Made by a program: the position numbers and the translations under genes
Assembly (NCBI RefSeq): GCF_000485595.1
Contig: NW_014577099.1
Location: forward strand, 875,254 to 913,707
Source of the DNA: Priapulus caudatus
Lineage: Eukaryota > Priapulida > Priapulimorpha > Priapulimorphida > Priapulidae
Direction of reading: 5' to 3'
DNA: 38,454 bases
Notes under the pieces: generated by a model
The model's input: only the letters and a program-made list of their open reading frames with translations
Told to the model about the DNA's origin: nothing
Databases searched by the model: none
Part shown: piece after piece, positions 1-11,790 of the stretch
Layout: the number at the start of each line of letters is the position of its first letter
Position numbering within the stretch: the first letter of the stretch is position 1

Positions 1-2274
1 ATTAGCCGCTCCGAGCCCTTGCATCAGGGTGTCACCTTAGACCCAGAAAGCCGGAGCCTGACCTGGAGACACTTCTGAAGAAAGGTACAAAGACGTGGAC
101 ACGCGGATGTCAGCACGTTACTTCAGGAAAGCCCGAACTAAGTAGTCCTGGTAGCGGGGCTCCGATGTCAAGACGTGTGACATCAAAACGTGAGGGCTCC
201 AGACTGTCGACATGTTAACGAGTACTTAGCGGCGCATGGGCTGTCTATACGCGTAAGAGGATACATCGAACTGCATGGCTTGTAAAATGTAGTGCAGGCG
301 GCCCTTGCTCTCGTATATCGTTCTCACGTAAGCGATTCCTTCTTAGGAACAAATGCGCTCGTGTTGTCTATGCAGGTTGCCACGTGCGCATTCCACGGAA
401 TCATATTCACGCATCAACCTTGTCCGGCGGCCAACAGGAAGCAAAGAATGCAAAGCTATGAACGCTTGACAGAAATAGTTATCTACAATTATGAATAATG
501 AGTAAATTCGCGGTCACCTTACGTAGGTCCGTCAAACGCCACGGTGGGTCGTCTCCCCAATCCATGGCCGATGCTGCTTCCCGAGTTGCACATCACCCAG
601 CAACACGGCATTCGTCAATGCCGAGACACATATTATCATGACAAAGATATGACTGGTCAGATTGCTTCAATGTAAGCCTGGCGTGACAGGTTAGGCCTCT
701 TGTGTTGCCGAGCGGTAACACATGTCATCGACGTGTTACTGGTTGCACTTCGCCCAGGCGCCTATACTGGCCTGGCAACAGCAGGCTGTGAGGAGAGCCG
801 ACGAGGTAATGTGGAAGGCAAACACCTTCTCACTCGACGAGCGTCTGAGGCCGCGCAACGTGTTTATGATGATCTCATTGGACCGCTATTCTGTCTCATG
901 CGCGGCATTATTATTATCGAGTGATTATATTCATGAGTGACATTAATTGGATATAAGTTAACTTGGCATTGGTAGTCATTATGTAGCTGCATCATGCTTA
1001 GTGTTTAATCGTTACCCGTTACTCGCTGTTGTTACACTTACGCACGTACGAACGGAAGCTACGCGTAGGCGACTCATGAGCGAGTTGTTAGTGCAGTAGG
1101 CCCACCAGTACGGTCCACCGGCATATGACGGATCAGGTATTCTACTTATTATTCGTAATTGAGTCATTGTTATGATTATTATTGTCATGTTTATTATGAG
1201 TCCTTTGTTATTCGCTATTATTATCATCTATTAATGATCCATATGCGACGATTCTCTATTGATCATTATTATGTATTCATTATTACTGCTACCCTTGCTG
1301 TTGTTATTGGCTATCTCGACGCATTTTGAGTTATTATCATGTGCTATTCTTCGAAACGGCTTGCTGCAACAGTCAATGTACGTTCGGCCCAGTACCTGGC
1401 CCAAGATATCACGGCCTATTCCTCGTACAGGTCACTCGCGCCCGTGCACACGGTTGGTGAAGAACAGTGCATCGTGCCAGAACGAGTCCTTCATCGAGCA
1501 AGTGGCTTTGACTGAAATCAAAACGCGCCTTTGGCAAGAACTGCACGACTTTGTGAGATGGGAAAACATAACCCACAGAATGTAGCGTACTCGATCCTTA
1601 GGACCTGTGTTCATCGGTTGGACTACATCATACTTTCGATATACGGTCGTGAGGGAAACTGTTCGACCACGGGGCGATCCTGCTGGAGATGCGGCGCGCG
1701 GCAGATCATGGAGTTTGGTCGATAGTTCTTACGTCAGCGATTAATCTCGAGCGATGGGTTCACTACTTCCCAGTAGTTGATAATACAGCAATACGCAGCC
1801 GGCCGCCTTAACATGACCTGCGTCGAGGAAAGAGGTGTGCACTAGGCACATGCAAGTTCACGTGGTATTTGACGTACGATTTCGGTGGGTTTGTTTTATG
1901 CACAAAACCCCAGCGCTCCGGCGCGGGCGCACCACAAATGAGCAGATATTGAGAAACATTGTGGAAATCCCGCCATTGCCGCCGATGTTGCACTCAATAC
2001 AGACTGCGGTTCGTTCGCGACTTGTCGCCAGCATGTATTGGTATGAAAGCATGCTGCATCCTTGACACTCCGTACTGCCTCACTCCACCCGGGTTACACA
2101 ACATACCCAGCAGTTCTCAGCCGCGCATGAGAAACCGCCTGCGCGAATAGGCGAACAGAAGATTCAGCTTCTGTTAGTGGGAAAGGCGGAATGGGTTTTC
2201 GTTGGAGGCCAGACCGAAAAGCTTTAGCACACGCATCACTTTTACTCTCGTGCATGACGTTTGTGCCATTATGT

Positions 2275-2470
2275 AAAAAGAAGCTATCAGCTAGTACTAC
2301 TAATGGCGGAAAACGACGCTGGCGCTCTATTAGAGTGATGATGCACACAACTGACTTTTCAATAGTTGAGCAAAATCCGCAAAGAAAGTCACTGTGGCGG
2401 ATGGCTCGCCTGTTTGGGGGAACGGGACCACCCCTTGCCACGTGGGGATGCGCTGGAAGTATCTGATCGT
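2275..2470 (+). pseudogene. RBM46-like RNA-binding protein 5' fragment, copy A (broken)
   Basis: The stretch is a garbled version of the fragments at 12928-13130 and 25980-26490. Readable islands include 'TTDFSIVEQNPQRK' followed, after frame changes, by DNA matching the Gly-Pro-Pro linker and the start of RRM1. Both 'cctgtttggg' and 'gggaccaccccttgccacg' match the copy-B DNA. Frameshifts within a few tens of bases make it non-coding as written. A possible upstream N-terminal piece, equivalent to 12776-12880, is visible near 2120-2220 but is also broken. It sits inside copy A of the large duplication, so it is a duplicate of the copy-B fragment and not an independent insertion. Confidence 0.6.
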
Positions 2471-3924
2471 AAAGGATTTGCACCGAGCTTCGTCTCGAGG
2501 AGGTGGAATAGTCCCAAGAGAGAATGGTCATGAAATAACACAAATTATGTAATATGCCGGGTGAAGGCTGGCGCACGCCATGGGCCCCATCCGGACATGT
2601 ACATACAGACGTGCTCGCAGGGAGGAACCGGAAGGGCGCCCGGTTCTAATAGTGGGCGACGTTGGCGGTGTGCAGAAGAAATAAACCATATCATGCTGCA
2701 AGGAAGATGCATGGATTTCCAAGCGTCAGACGCCTTACCTGGTGGGGCTGTCTCAAGTAAGTGCCGGAGTAGTTTGCCGTGACATTTCCGTGTCCATCGA
2801 AACAAGTAAAGGACGTACGAGATTTTCCTGTTGTCTGCAAATTCGTACATTTCAAGGACCTCCGAGTTATAATTAACTCGGACCATGCGCTTCTGTTTTC
2901 GCAAAAGGAAGTACAGGGCACGACGAGATTATATTAAAAACCACTGTTGCGATCGTGCTGCTGTCTGACCAATGCGCACATCATGTACCCACCGAACCGA
3001 GCTGCTACAGTCCGGCCCCCCACCGAAAATCTATAAGAAGACTACTTACCACAACCCAGAAATGACTGATTGCCCACCACGCCGCGTCGAGCGTATTGGC
3101 GATACGCCCTGGAGGAGAGGAGCAGTGTGATCCACAGCCGTCCCGAACGTTAATGCCAGGCCGAGGAGAAGTGTACACTCACACACGGTCAAGACGAGCC
3201 GACGCCCTGCAAGGAGACAATAAGTGCCTGGGCATGGAGGCGGGATCCTCTCTTGAGGATTTCATCATCTAGAGCGATCATCTGAAGAAATTAAATAATA
3301 ATGTAAGCAGTCGAGAGGATTAGATGAGCCGTGACGGCTGACGCCGACGTCGCGGTGATCGTGCAGGCGAGTTGCCTCATCGCGGCGCACCGTGGCCAGA
3401 TGGCCCCTGCCGCTCAGCGGCCGGCGTGCGAGGCTATCTGCAAGATTCCACCTAAAAACAGGAAACACTGGTGAAATACGTTTCTATGATCTTTCATTTA
3501 TGACGCTGTGAAGAGTCGAAAACTACTGTACCGGTGCGATCTTGACTAAAAATCTGACAACTACTAACAGCAATTAACTATAACTTAAAACGTAATGGTT
3601 ATGATAATTCAATAGAAACTCATAATTATGATATAGCTATGAATACACGGAGCGTATGCACTTACCGAACAGTTGGCCTTGTAATTTTAGATTGGCTAGG
3701 GGTGGCGAGTGGCACGTAGGCTCCAACGCGGACCTCGTCCTCTTCTCTCCCCGTCCTCGTCTGCCACACTACTATTCACAAATAGTGTGTTTCAATCTAG
3801 CGGTTTCGTGATATCACGATAGTCGCTCACATTCACGCGGACAGGAGCTGGCCACACTAGCTCTTGCGCGTCTGCATTCGAAGGCACCTTTCTGCCATTT
3901 CAGCGTGAAGTGTCTTTATCGTTG

Positions 3925-4182
3925 TCAATAGCAGCCGTTTTTTCGCTGTGCGATTCGATTAGATGAACGTATTTTTCTGATGAAGCCAGGATCCCGCGCC
4001 ACCCTACCTATTGGCATAAGCCAACTGTTGCAGGATGGGGAGTTGACAGATGCTTCAATGTTGCGAGCTTTCTTTAGGGCTGAAGCTCGTCGTCTGTGGC
4101 GGTGAGAGCTGATTTCTGATCGGTCGAGGAGTCCGAGGAGTGCGGGGGCACAATAACATGGCCCGGCGGTGCCTGGCATCAA
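3925..4182 (-). pseudogene. Unknown minus-strand ORF, copy A version
   Basis: This is the counterpart of the ORF at 14344-14655 in copy B. Recognisable shared pieces are an Arg-rich 'HRRRA' patch and 'MPIGRVA', but the C-terminal part is out of frame here and ends early. I do not recognise a domain. Differences from copy B are mostly single-base insertions, so the truncation may be sequence error. Coding status is unproven. Confidence 0.3.
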
Positions 4183-4221
4183 GATCTTACAACAAATGAA
4201 ATTTCATACACTTGATAAGTC

Positions 4222-4545
4222 TAAGTTTGTACTTGCTTAATTTTGTTGTACAACCGTGTATTTGTAACAATTTCAGTCGATTGCAATCGCACTCACGGTG
4301 TGCTCCGGCGACGTATGCAGCAGGTGGAGAGGATTGGACTCTCCCCTGTGCGCGGGCGAGTCTTTCCTCCTCGCTCGTTCTCTCGTCAAAGCTCCTCCAG
4401 TGCGGTGGGGGATCCTAAATATGTCCAATTAAGAAAGGACATTTCTCAAAAACATTTGTCTGGGTTTGTTACTTGCTTAATTTTGTCGTACAACTGTGTA
4501 TCTTGTACAATTTTCATTCCAATTGCAACTATTGACTCACCGTCT
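4222..4545. repeat. Short direct repeat (about 75 bp, two units)
   Basis: Units at about 4222-4300 and 4465-4545 share 'acttgcttaattttgt', then a 'gtacaac' stretch, 'gtgtat', 'acaattt' and 'attgcaa', and end with 'actcac'. The same unit occurs once in copy B at about 14674-14742. Copy A therefore carries an extra downstream unit, separated from the first by a stretch containing 'aaaggacatttctcaaaaa'. Confidence 0.7.
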
Positions 4546-4859
4546 TGACTGAGGTTAGCACGGTTCCCCAAAGACCTTCTGGTAGGCGGCGGCCACCACC
4601 GTACGACGACTTCAACGGCCCTGTTGGCCAAGTCGTCCTGCGCGGGGCTCATGGACTTGGCAGAGGCTTGGCCAAGTCCGGCCTCCTGTCCAGCACTGTT
4701 GTCGCCATCGATTCCGCCCAGTCAGGTCGAGCGATTGTCCGGTGCTCCTCAAGATGCGGCATTTGCGCGCTGTCCAGAATGCCGTGAAGAGCGCACTATG
4801 TCGTAGACGTGTTTGTAAACATCTGCTACCGAGCGCGAGGGAAACGGGGCGACAAGTGG

Positions 4860-5100
4860 CCCACGGTCTTGCCCGCCGCCCGTCCCGCCCAGGGCCGCGC
4901 CTCCGCGCCCCGCCCCCCAGCGGCGGCGGCCGGGCGCCTCCGGCCGCGTACCGCCGGGCGGCGGCGCCCGCGCCGTCGGCGACGCAGAGCGGACGCCACC
5001 GCGGCACCGGCGGGGTGGTGGCGCCGAGCGCGCGGGCACCCCGCCCGGCCCGGCGCTCCGGTCTCGGCGGACGCGGCTCCGGATCCAAGCGACGGGAAGG
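4860..5100. other. Very GC-rich, CpG-dense block
   Basis: About 240 bp are composed almost entirely of G and C with very many CpG dinucleotides, against an AT-leaning background. Open frames here on both strands are low-complexity Pro, Arg, Ala and Gly strings, typical of GC-rich non-coding DNA. It lies just upstream of the garbled small-ORF copy at 5210-5450, so it could be a promoter CpG island. It could also be contamination or a mis-assembled piece. I saw no TATA box or terminator that would decide. Confidence 0.6.
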
Positions 5101-5209
5101 CAAAAGTGCGTCAATATATTGGATCACAGCATATAGGTCTGGTAGTGTCCCTGGGAACACGGAGCCACCCCCTCGCGTTGCCCCAAAGACCGCGAGGTCG
5201 CTTGTTTTT

Positions 5210-5450
5210 GAGCTTGGATCAGTGGATGAAGAAAGCGTCCTGTCTCCCCAAGCCATTCTCCACGACGCCGATCCGGTCAGCGGTGAAGACTGGGCACGAA
5301 GGGCGTTCTTCCAGCTGCTCAGGACGACGGGACGTTATCACAAAGTCCTCTAACCATTGCGGTAGTCCCGCTGACTCGCGGTGGCGGTTTGCGCGCTGCC
5401 CTCTTACATAATGTCGTCTAGCAGTGAGCACAATCTTGGTTGAAGGCTGC
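5210..5450 (+). pseudogene. Garbled duplicate of the small membrane-protein ORF at 27652-27849
   Basis: DNA from 'ttggatcagt' through 'tgtcgtctagcagtgagcac' aligns with 27644-27835. The landmarks run in the same order: 'agaaagcgtcctgtc', 'acgacgccgatccgg', 'cagctgctcagga', 'ttatcacaaagtcctctaac' and 'cataatgtcgtct'. Relative to the internal copy it carries many one- and two-base insertions, which break the reading frame repeatedly. It is downstream of the CpG-dense block. It is either a decayed duplicate or the same locus read with error. Confidence 0.65.
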
Positions 5451-5454
5451 TGAG

Positions 5455-8400
5455 CCAAAGCATGACCGATGTGGTCCTGTGTAACATGATGTTTCTGTCT
5501 TGTAGCTCCGACGCGAGACGGATACCTCCACCTGACGGTCTTCCCGTTCAATCACGCAGAGCTCAAGCATGAGCTCGTGATTCGGAGATTAGTGGTGACC
5601 TGATCTGCCCCCTGCATCCGTCTCCCCGCCGCCAACCAACACGTCAAATCCGTTGCAGCTGGTCGCGCGCCAGGGGTCTGAACTACTCACACACACATCT
5701 CGCGACAAACCGAATGCCTTCCGTCAGGGTAGGGACCTGCAGCGGAGCCTGCTGCGAGGTGTTTGTTCTTTGTCAAGGCATCGCCTACGCAGGGCTCGGA
5801 GTAGGACTCCGCGGCGTCCGCTTTGCGCAGGAGTCGCAGTGGAGGACTAGCTGCCATAGCGTGGGTGAGCATCGTACGGGAACGCTGCGTGGTGTGGAGC
5901 GAGTTTCTTAAGGTTCTTTGCCTCCTCAGCGATTTGATGGTAGCGTACCGCAAGGCTGTCCGGATGGGAGGGCACTGCTGGTGCTGGTGCTGTGCTGGTG
6001 CGCGCGGAGCTGCGTGTATCGGTGCTGGACGCGTCGTGCCGTGCTGGTGCCGGTGGCTGGGCGTGCTGCCTTGAACCCTCGTGGGCGCCGCGGCCTACAG
6101 CTACGTGTGGCTTTTTTTTAATTGCGAGGAAGGGAGCGTTCTCTGTTTGGGTTAATCCGCTGTCCCGCCTGGGCAGGTGGTGAGCTCTGGACGCATGTGC
6201 TCCCATCCGCTTAGCCGACACCCTCGCGCAGCGACAGACCATTGAGCAGTGGGGCGGCCCACTGGCAGCAGTTCGCTTGACCGCTGTGCGTCCAGCTATT
6301 GGCAACGGCAGGCAAACTTACTAGCGCCATGGCTCTTTGAGCGCGGCGTGGCCGGTTGTGGACATCATGGCACCCCCTAAAGTGGTGCGCGCGCAGCGCG
6401 CGGGGTACCGGCCCGCGGCCCCACGAGGAGGGGGCACGTCACGCCGCTTCCCTAGATTGCCGGTGTTGTTGCGGCCCGTATAAGAACAATACCAGCACTT
6501 ATCTAATTAAGTGTTTATGGCATTGGCCTAGGCACGACCGACTTGAAGAAGCTGTCCGTTCGTCGAGTGATGGCGTGTCTGCTTTTGCTCAAGGCTTAGC
6601 CCGATTCGCACATGCATGTGTTTGTTACTTGTTACCGTTCAGAGAGCCGACACGCGATTGCACCTGGTTTGGTGAACACCCGAGAGCTGGTATGTTGGCA
6701 CCCGGCTCTTCATCAGAAGAGACATCTAGAGGATCACTGGAAAAATATAATAATACCTGTTGGGCCCCAAGCAGTACATCATTTGACTATGAAGCTGCTT
6801 GGTAGCCACTGTAACTGATAAAGGCATAAAAGTGTGACTGTAAGCGTTAATAATCCGTGTACGTTCGCGGCCACGATGAGTCACGGACGCGGCATGCACC
6901 AGTGAGGTCGCGCCCCGCACAATGGCCTGTCATCCGTCGCGCCCGCGTAAACCGCGCGAACAGGGGCACCGCCCTCAGCTCCCGCCCACGATCGGCCTGC
7001 CCTCACCGTTCCCGGAGAGAATCACTGGCTGTCACCGCCAGCGTCGTCCGCTCCTGAAAGAGAGATAGAGAGTAACGATCCTGGAAGCGGATTGCATATT
7101 ATGGACGGCATATCGGTGGCGAAACTGTACATGGACTGGCCAAGAGTATTTGCCGGTGCGGTGTCATCGTTGGACCGTTTTAACATTCGTTAATAATTCT
7201 TGTTTTTGCCTGACACCGTCGATGGATTTGTGCTATAGCGTGGAAACAACAGTGCACCGCAGTAATAACTGGAAACGTATATTATGAAAGCAACGTACGA
7301 GCGCGCGAAGAGCCAGATAGCTCAGGCGCACCGGCCCGTCGTGATGGTGGCCCATGAAAGATTCAGCCGGAGAGAGCCACTTCGAGAGCGACCGCACGGC
7401 CGGAACACTGTTAAAAGTTTCTTGTCTCAATTTATGTCAACGGTGTGCCATCAAAGTACGTGAGTCTGCGGTGCGATTGGCGACTCAAGATCTACAGAGC
7501 TACCTAACAGGCGAAGTGGTGAGAGCTATACTTCAAAACAGTGAGTAGTGGATTTATAGAAATCACTAATGTATGAATTGACGGTTCAATATAGGGGTCC
7601 ACTTAAGCCGAACAGTTCTCCGTCTTCGAGTGGCTTTCGGCTGTCGAGGTGGCGGCGCTGGGGTTGTGTAACTACGAGGAGTCCGTGTGAGGCGCCTAGG
7701 GCGTGGTGAGGGGAAGGGGTCGCTGTGAACCGAGCGTAGCGTGGGGGATGGTGCGACGCCGTCCTGCGCGCGGGACTGGGGCGGGCGGGCAGCCGAACTA
7801 AGGCGAACGCGTGGCTTTGTCCACGGTCCGCGCACCGGACGGTCGAGAGGGGTCGAGAGGGGCCGGGAGGGCACGGAAAACGGAGGAGATAGGCCAGGCA
7901 AGTCCCAAGACGGCCCCAGACAGAGCAGGCGCACGATGTCATAATGATGCCTCGCGTTATGTAGATGCTTCTCTCGACTTCTCTGTGTCCAAGGGGACCC
8001 TTCCGTGTCCGATGACTGCTTACGCGCGCCCAGTCTCGCCTTTCTCTCTCTCTTCTTCATGTGATTAGGTGGTGGGGATGGACGCCACGTATTTGGCACC
8101 TACCGCGCCTCGTCGTCCTCCTCCTCGTCCTCCGAAGGAACAGCTCTGTTAGAACAAAAGGTGAAAACTGCTAGGAATAACGGCCGAAGACCCAGAAACG
8201 ACTGGCTCCGATGTCGGCTTAGCTGACCTTGTAGTGTGTTCGCAAAAGGATCTTTAACAAGATAGATGATTACAGATATTAAGATAAGGTCATGGCAATT
8301 ACAGGCTCCGCACCGTCGGCTCCGCGCTCCCTCCGGTCGTGCCTGGCGCGCATGGCCACGACAAACAGCTCGGTCAAAACCAAAAGACGTGAAAGAGAAC

Positions 8401-8690
8401 GCTGTCAGAATAGAGCGGACAAACAGAACATCGGCTCTGATGTCGGCGTTCTGTGAGTGGTGTGGTGTTGTCCGGCATAACAGGATATTTTGAAACCGAT
8501 TAAATTATTACCCAAGATTCAATATAAGCCGCGTATGCCAATTACCAGAGGGGCGGGGACAGCACGCGGTCTCCTTGTCACTTCCATGAGTCGTATGTAG
8601 AGCAGTAGAAAAGGCCCAATATCAATAAAATGTGAAGGCAAGTAACTCCAACTAATATCTCCCTTATATCCATCTAAGTGACCAATATTT
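5455..8690. other. GC-rich interval with no recognisable gene
   Basis: Open frames here on both strands look like composition-driven shadows (Arg, Pro, Ser-rich strings) and I recognise no domain in any of them. Simple-sequence islands are visible: GCTGGT-type repeats at about 5972-6062, a duplicated 'ggtcgagagg' near 7841-7860, and a CCTCGTC/CTCCTC tract at about 8108-8142. The tract at 6700-6765 ('catctagaggatcactgg', then 'ataataata') resembles the copy-B sequence near 13791-13832. The interval has the same insertion-rich feel as copy A. Confidence 0.45.
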
Positions 8691-9780
8691 TACTTGTCAT
8701 AACTTAAAGAATACGCCACACCCTATCGATCCGGCAGATTCTCGAAAGTCGCCAATAACATCGATAACCGCCGAGTAACGTACCGCAGGATCGTACGGGT
8801 CCCACCGAGATCGCCGCGCACCAGAGACAGACGTGGCAAGCCGCGCCACGCTGCAGTTATCTTGCTCGCCAGCGCCATCGACGTGCGTCGTCCCATACGG
8901 GCCACCAAGTGTTCACTAATCTTCGTGCCGAAATGCCCTCGCACGTTTGTTGCCGGATAATGCCTAGTCATTGACAAAGAAAAATTTACATACGTTCATT
9001 ACGTAATTTTCAAATGCCTGGACGCAATGCTTGCTATCTGTGGGGACACACGTTCTATGACGAGACTGAGTGACATACGTTGAATGTGTGTTGAGAAGTG
9101 GCGATTGATGAACTTCAACTGTACGGACTGGCGTATAATATAACGATCGTTGAGTATATTGCAAACATATTTATCAATGGTGTGGACTTCAATATACATG
9201 TATGAAGGTGTTTATGAATATTGTATTTTATAATGGTTCTGTACCCATTGATAAGTTCTGTGTATGTCACGTGTATGGAGAAGTTACAACTGTGAGTAGT
9301 GTACAAAATGTGTGTTGATGGGAAATTATCTTGGGTTGATCATATTAAGGAAATGTGTGAATCAGTCACTAAACATGTTGTGTGTAAGCACAAATGTCAG
9401 ATCAGAAAAGTGTTCTATCCATGCAATACATAACCACACATATTTAGTAATTAAAACGTCATGATACAAAGTATTATTGAGGGAGGACGTGCCTCCCATC
9501 AAAATTCACATGGTGACATTAGCATGCTGAAATACACTAGCTTGACATTTGTGTAGAGTAACACGCAAATGTCGAACAACCTTTCTATAGTACAATTCGC
9601 AAGTACTGCTCCACAACTTATTTTGCCCTCAAACGTTTTGCTCTTCTGTGCAACTATAGAATGTGTCAGTTTCATCACATATTAGCACACAGCTACGAAG
9701 GAAGAATAACAGAAACGGAGCGAAATTAACACGAGTGCAACGTGATAGTGGGAGGGAAGCAAGAAGCTTGCATCTCGGCC
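8690..9780. other. Intergenic stretch, nothing recognised
   Basis: The segment 8720-8980 is moderately GC-rich with an 84-codon minus-strand frame that matches no family I know. 8980-9780 is AT-rich with only short frames. A small hairpin-capable motif, 'gggaggacgtgcctccc', lies at 9481-9497. There are no tRNA-like or rRNA-like signals. Confidence 0.4.
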
Positions 9781-9781
9781 A

Positions 9782-10060
9782 CAAAGGGTCACCTTTTCTA
9801 CAGCTGGCAAGCCCAGCACGACCGTCAAAACGTGCATGTTCTGCAAAGGACACAATCACACGTTCGATGAGTGCAGGGACTTCGGTCGAAAATGCATGCA
9901 GCAAAGGAGAGAGGTCGTGAAGAACGAAGGACTTTCCTTTGGTTGCCTCAACACAGGTCGGATGTCAAAACAATGGCAAAAGACGAGTGAATTGCAAATA
10001 TGGAGTAAGCGTCACCGTACCAGCCTTGACGACCAGTCGTTGAAGCAGCCATGTTCACAC
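9782..10060 (+). pseudogene. BEL/Pao-type retrotransposon gag fragment (zinc-knuckle region)
   Basis: Seen: a frame reading 'TCMFCKGHNHTFDECRDF', that is C-x2-C-x4-H-x4-C, followed about 19 residues later by 'LSFGCLNTG' and then 'WSKRHRTSLDD'. In BEL/Pao gag proteins a first CCHC knuckle is followed by a 'GLCFxCLxxGH' knuckle and a 'CxKRHPTSLH'-like motif, and this order matches. Key residues of the second knuckle are degraded: Arg sits where the Gly-His is expected, and Trp where Cys is expected. No protease, RT or LTR is seen attached. The downstream part aligns with the gag piece at 17603-17689. It is a dead remnant of the nucleocapsid part of gag. Confidence 0.7.
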
Positions 10061-10204
10061 AAGGAAGCGTCATTTCAATGTCATGAGGTGCACAGGTGCA
10101 GCACGATGCTCTCATGATGGACGTGGTCGTCACCACGATGGTCAAGCTTGTGGCTCATGCGCACCTAACTTTCGATCATCGGGCGAACAGTCTCACAGCC
10201 TAGT

Positions 10205-10380
10205 TTCAGCTGTGTCGTATAATGCATTGATTCAGTGTTGTACGTTTGGTTATGTATGTGTTCCTTCCTCCCTCGCTGCGCGTGCGTCGTTCACTGTTTG
10301 AACTCTTCAAGACTTTGCGTTCAACTGTGTGGTATAATCGATTAATTCAGTGCTGTACGTTTCGTCATATACGTGTTCGT
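10205..10380. repeat. Imperfect tandem repeat, period about 114 bp
   Basis: The segment beginning 'cagctgtgtcgtataatgca' near 10208 recurs as 'caactgtgtggtataatcga' near 10322. Both are followed by 'attcagtg', a 'tgtacgttt' stretch and a 'gtgttc' close. About one and a half units are present. It lies just downstream of the gag remnant and could be part of an LTR or of a non-coding leader, but no matching second LTR was found. Confidence 0.55.
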
Positions 10381-10740
10381 TGCTGGATCGCTGCACGTTT
10401 TTGTGGCTCACATGGCGCCGGCAGCCAGCAAGGATGGCAAGCCGCATGCGACTGTCACAGGAGACAGGTGCAAGGGCACTGAGTTACTCGACTTCATAGG
10501 GCTGTACTGACCAGACCTGCAGCAACTTCTGAAGAAAGGTAGAAAGACTGACACGGATGTCAGCACGTTAGCTTCAGAAAGGCCCAATAATATCCCCGTA
10601 GGTTCTGATGTGCAACGTTGTGAGCATCATGAGCTCAGATGTCACATGTTAACGTACTTAGCTGCGCAGCTGTTTATACGCTGTAGAGAACATGTAATGG
10701 CATGGCTTGTAAAATGTAGTCGCGCCCTTGTCTCGTAATG

Positions 10741-11790
10741 TTCTCAGTAAGCGATTCACTTTTATGAACAATGCAATGTGTGTCTAGGCATTGCCACGTG
10801 CGCATTTCTACGAATCATTTCACCATACTTGTCGGCCCCAAAGTGAAGCAAAGAACTGCAAATCTATGAATTGACAGAAATAGTTATTACAATTTATGAA
10901 TAATTAGTAAATTCTGCGGGGTCAGTACGTGTCCTCAAAACCCACGTGGTCGTCTCCCCAATCCATGCATGCTGCTTCCATTGCACATACACAGAAGCAT
11001 TGCAATGCTACCACATATTATGCATGACAGAGATAGACTGCAGATTGCTTCAATGCAGCCTGCGGTGACAGTTAGGCCTGTGTTCTTGCGGTAAGCACAT
11101 GATCACGTGTTACTGTTGTCATTCGGCAGGCGCTATTACTGCTGCAACAGCAGGTGTGTGAGGAGTAATACGACGTAATGTGAAGGCGACACCTTCTCAT
11201 CGACGAGCTTCTGGAGCCGCAACGTATTTATGATGATTTCTATTACCGCTATTGTTATTGTTAATGTTCTCAGTAAGCGATTCACTTTTATGAACAATGC
11301 AATGTGTGTCTAGGCATTGCCACGTGCGCATTTCTACGAATCATTTCACCATACTTGTCGGCCCCAAAGTGAAGCAAAGAACTGCAAATCTATGAATTGA
11401 CAGAAATAGTTATTACAATTTATGAATAATTAGTAAATTCTGCGGGGTCAGTACGTGTCCTCAAAACCCACGTGGTCGTCTCCCCAATCCATGCATGCTG
11501 CTTCCATTGCACATACACAGAAGCATTGCAATGCTACCACATATTATGCATGACAGAGATAGACTGCAGATTGCTTCAATGTAGCCTGCGGTGACAGTTA
11601 GGCCTCTGTTGTTGCCCTAAGCACATCATCACGTGTTACTGTTCTCATTCGGCAGGCGCTATTACTGCTGCAACAGCAGGTGTGTGAGGAGTACGACGAG
11701 GTAATGTGAAGGCGACACCTTCTCATCGACGAGCTTCTGGAGCCGCAACGTGTTTATGATGATTTCTATTACCGCTATTGTTATTGGCAT
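10741..11790. repeat. Near-identical 526-bp tandem duplication
   Basis: Unit 1 is 10741-11266 and unit 2 is 11267-11790; both begin 'ttctcagtaagcgattcact' and the period is 526 bp. Differences are few, for example 'cagcctgcggtgacag' versus 'tagcctgcggtgacag' and small changes near 11085-11180. The junction falls in the 'ctattgttattg' microsatellite, which suggests slippage or unequal exchange between ATT-type tracts. The high identity implies a recent event, or an assembly stutter. Confidence 0.9.

Larger units (their letters stand above)
61..4400. repeat. Large dispersed duplication, copy A (insertion-rich)
   Basis: This block aligns co-linearly with 10520-14815. Shared landmarks in the same order include the start motif 'cttctgaagaaaggta', 'ggcttgtaaaatgtagt', the block around 'cgtctccccaatccatg', the RBM46-like scrap (about 2275-2470), 'ctggaggagaggagcagtgt' near 3110 and 'gctgtgcgattcgattagat' near 3944. 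Copy A is longer than copy B after removing copy B's internal 526-bp duplication (about 4.3 versus 3.8 kb), and the difference is spread over very many 1-2 base insertions. No long ORF survives. Either it is an old decayed copy, or raw-read error or an unmerged haplotype; the insertion bias favours error. The order and identity of the landmarks are certain; the cause is inferred. Confidence 0.85.

Noticed and set aside
4742-5411. About 200-codon frames on both strands across the GC-rich block
   Set aside because: Opposing and overlapping frames of Pro/Arg/Ala low complexity are typical of GC-rich non-coding DNA, because stop codons are AT-rich.
7566-8099. 177-codon minus-strand frame
   Set aside because: Composition-driven Pro/Arg/Ser string with no domain, overlapping plus-strand frames of equal quality.
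8723-8977. 84-codon minus-strand frame with a possible recombinase-like look
   Set aside because: No catalytic residue pattern could be placed; GC content explains the openness.
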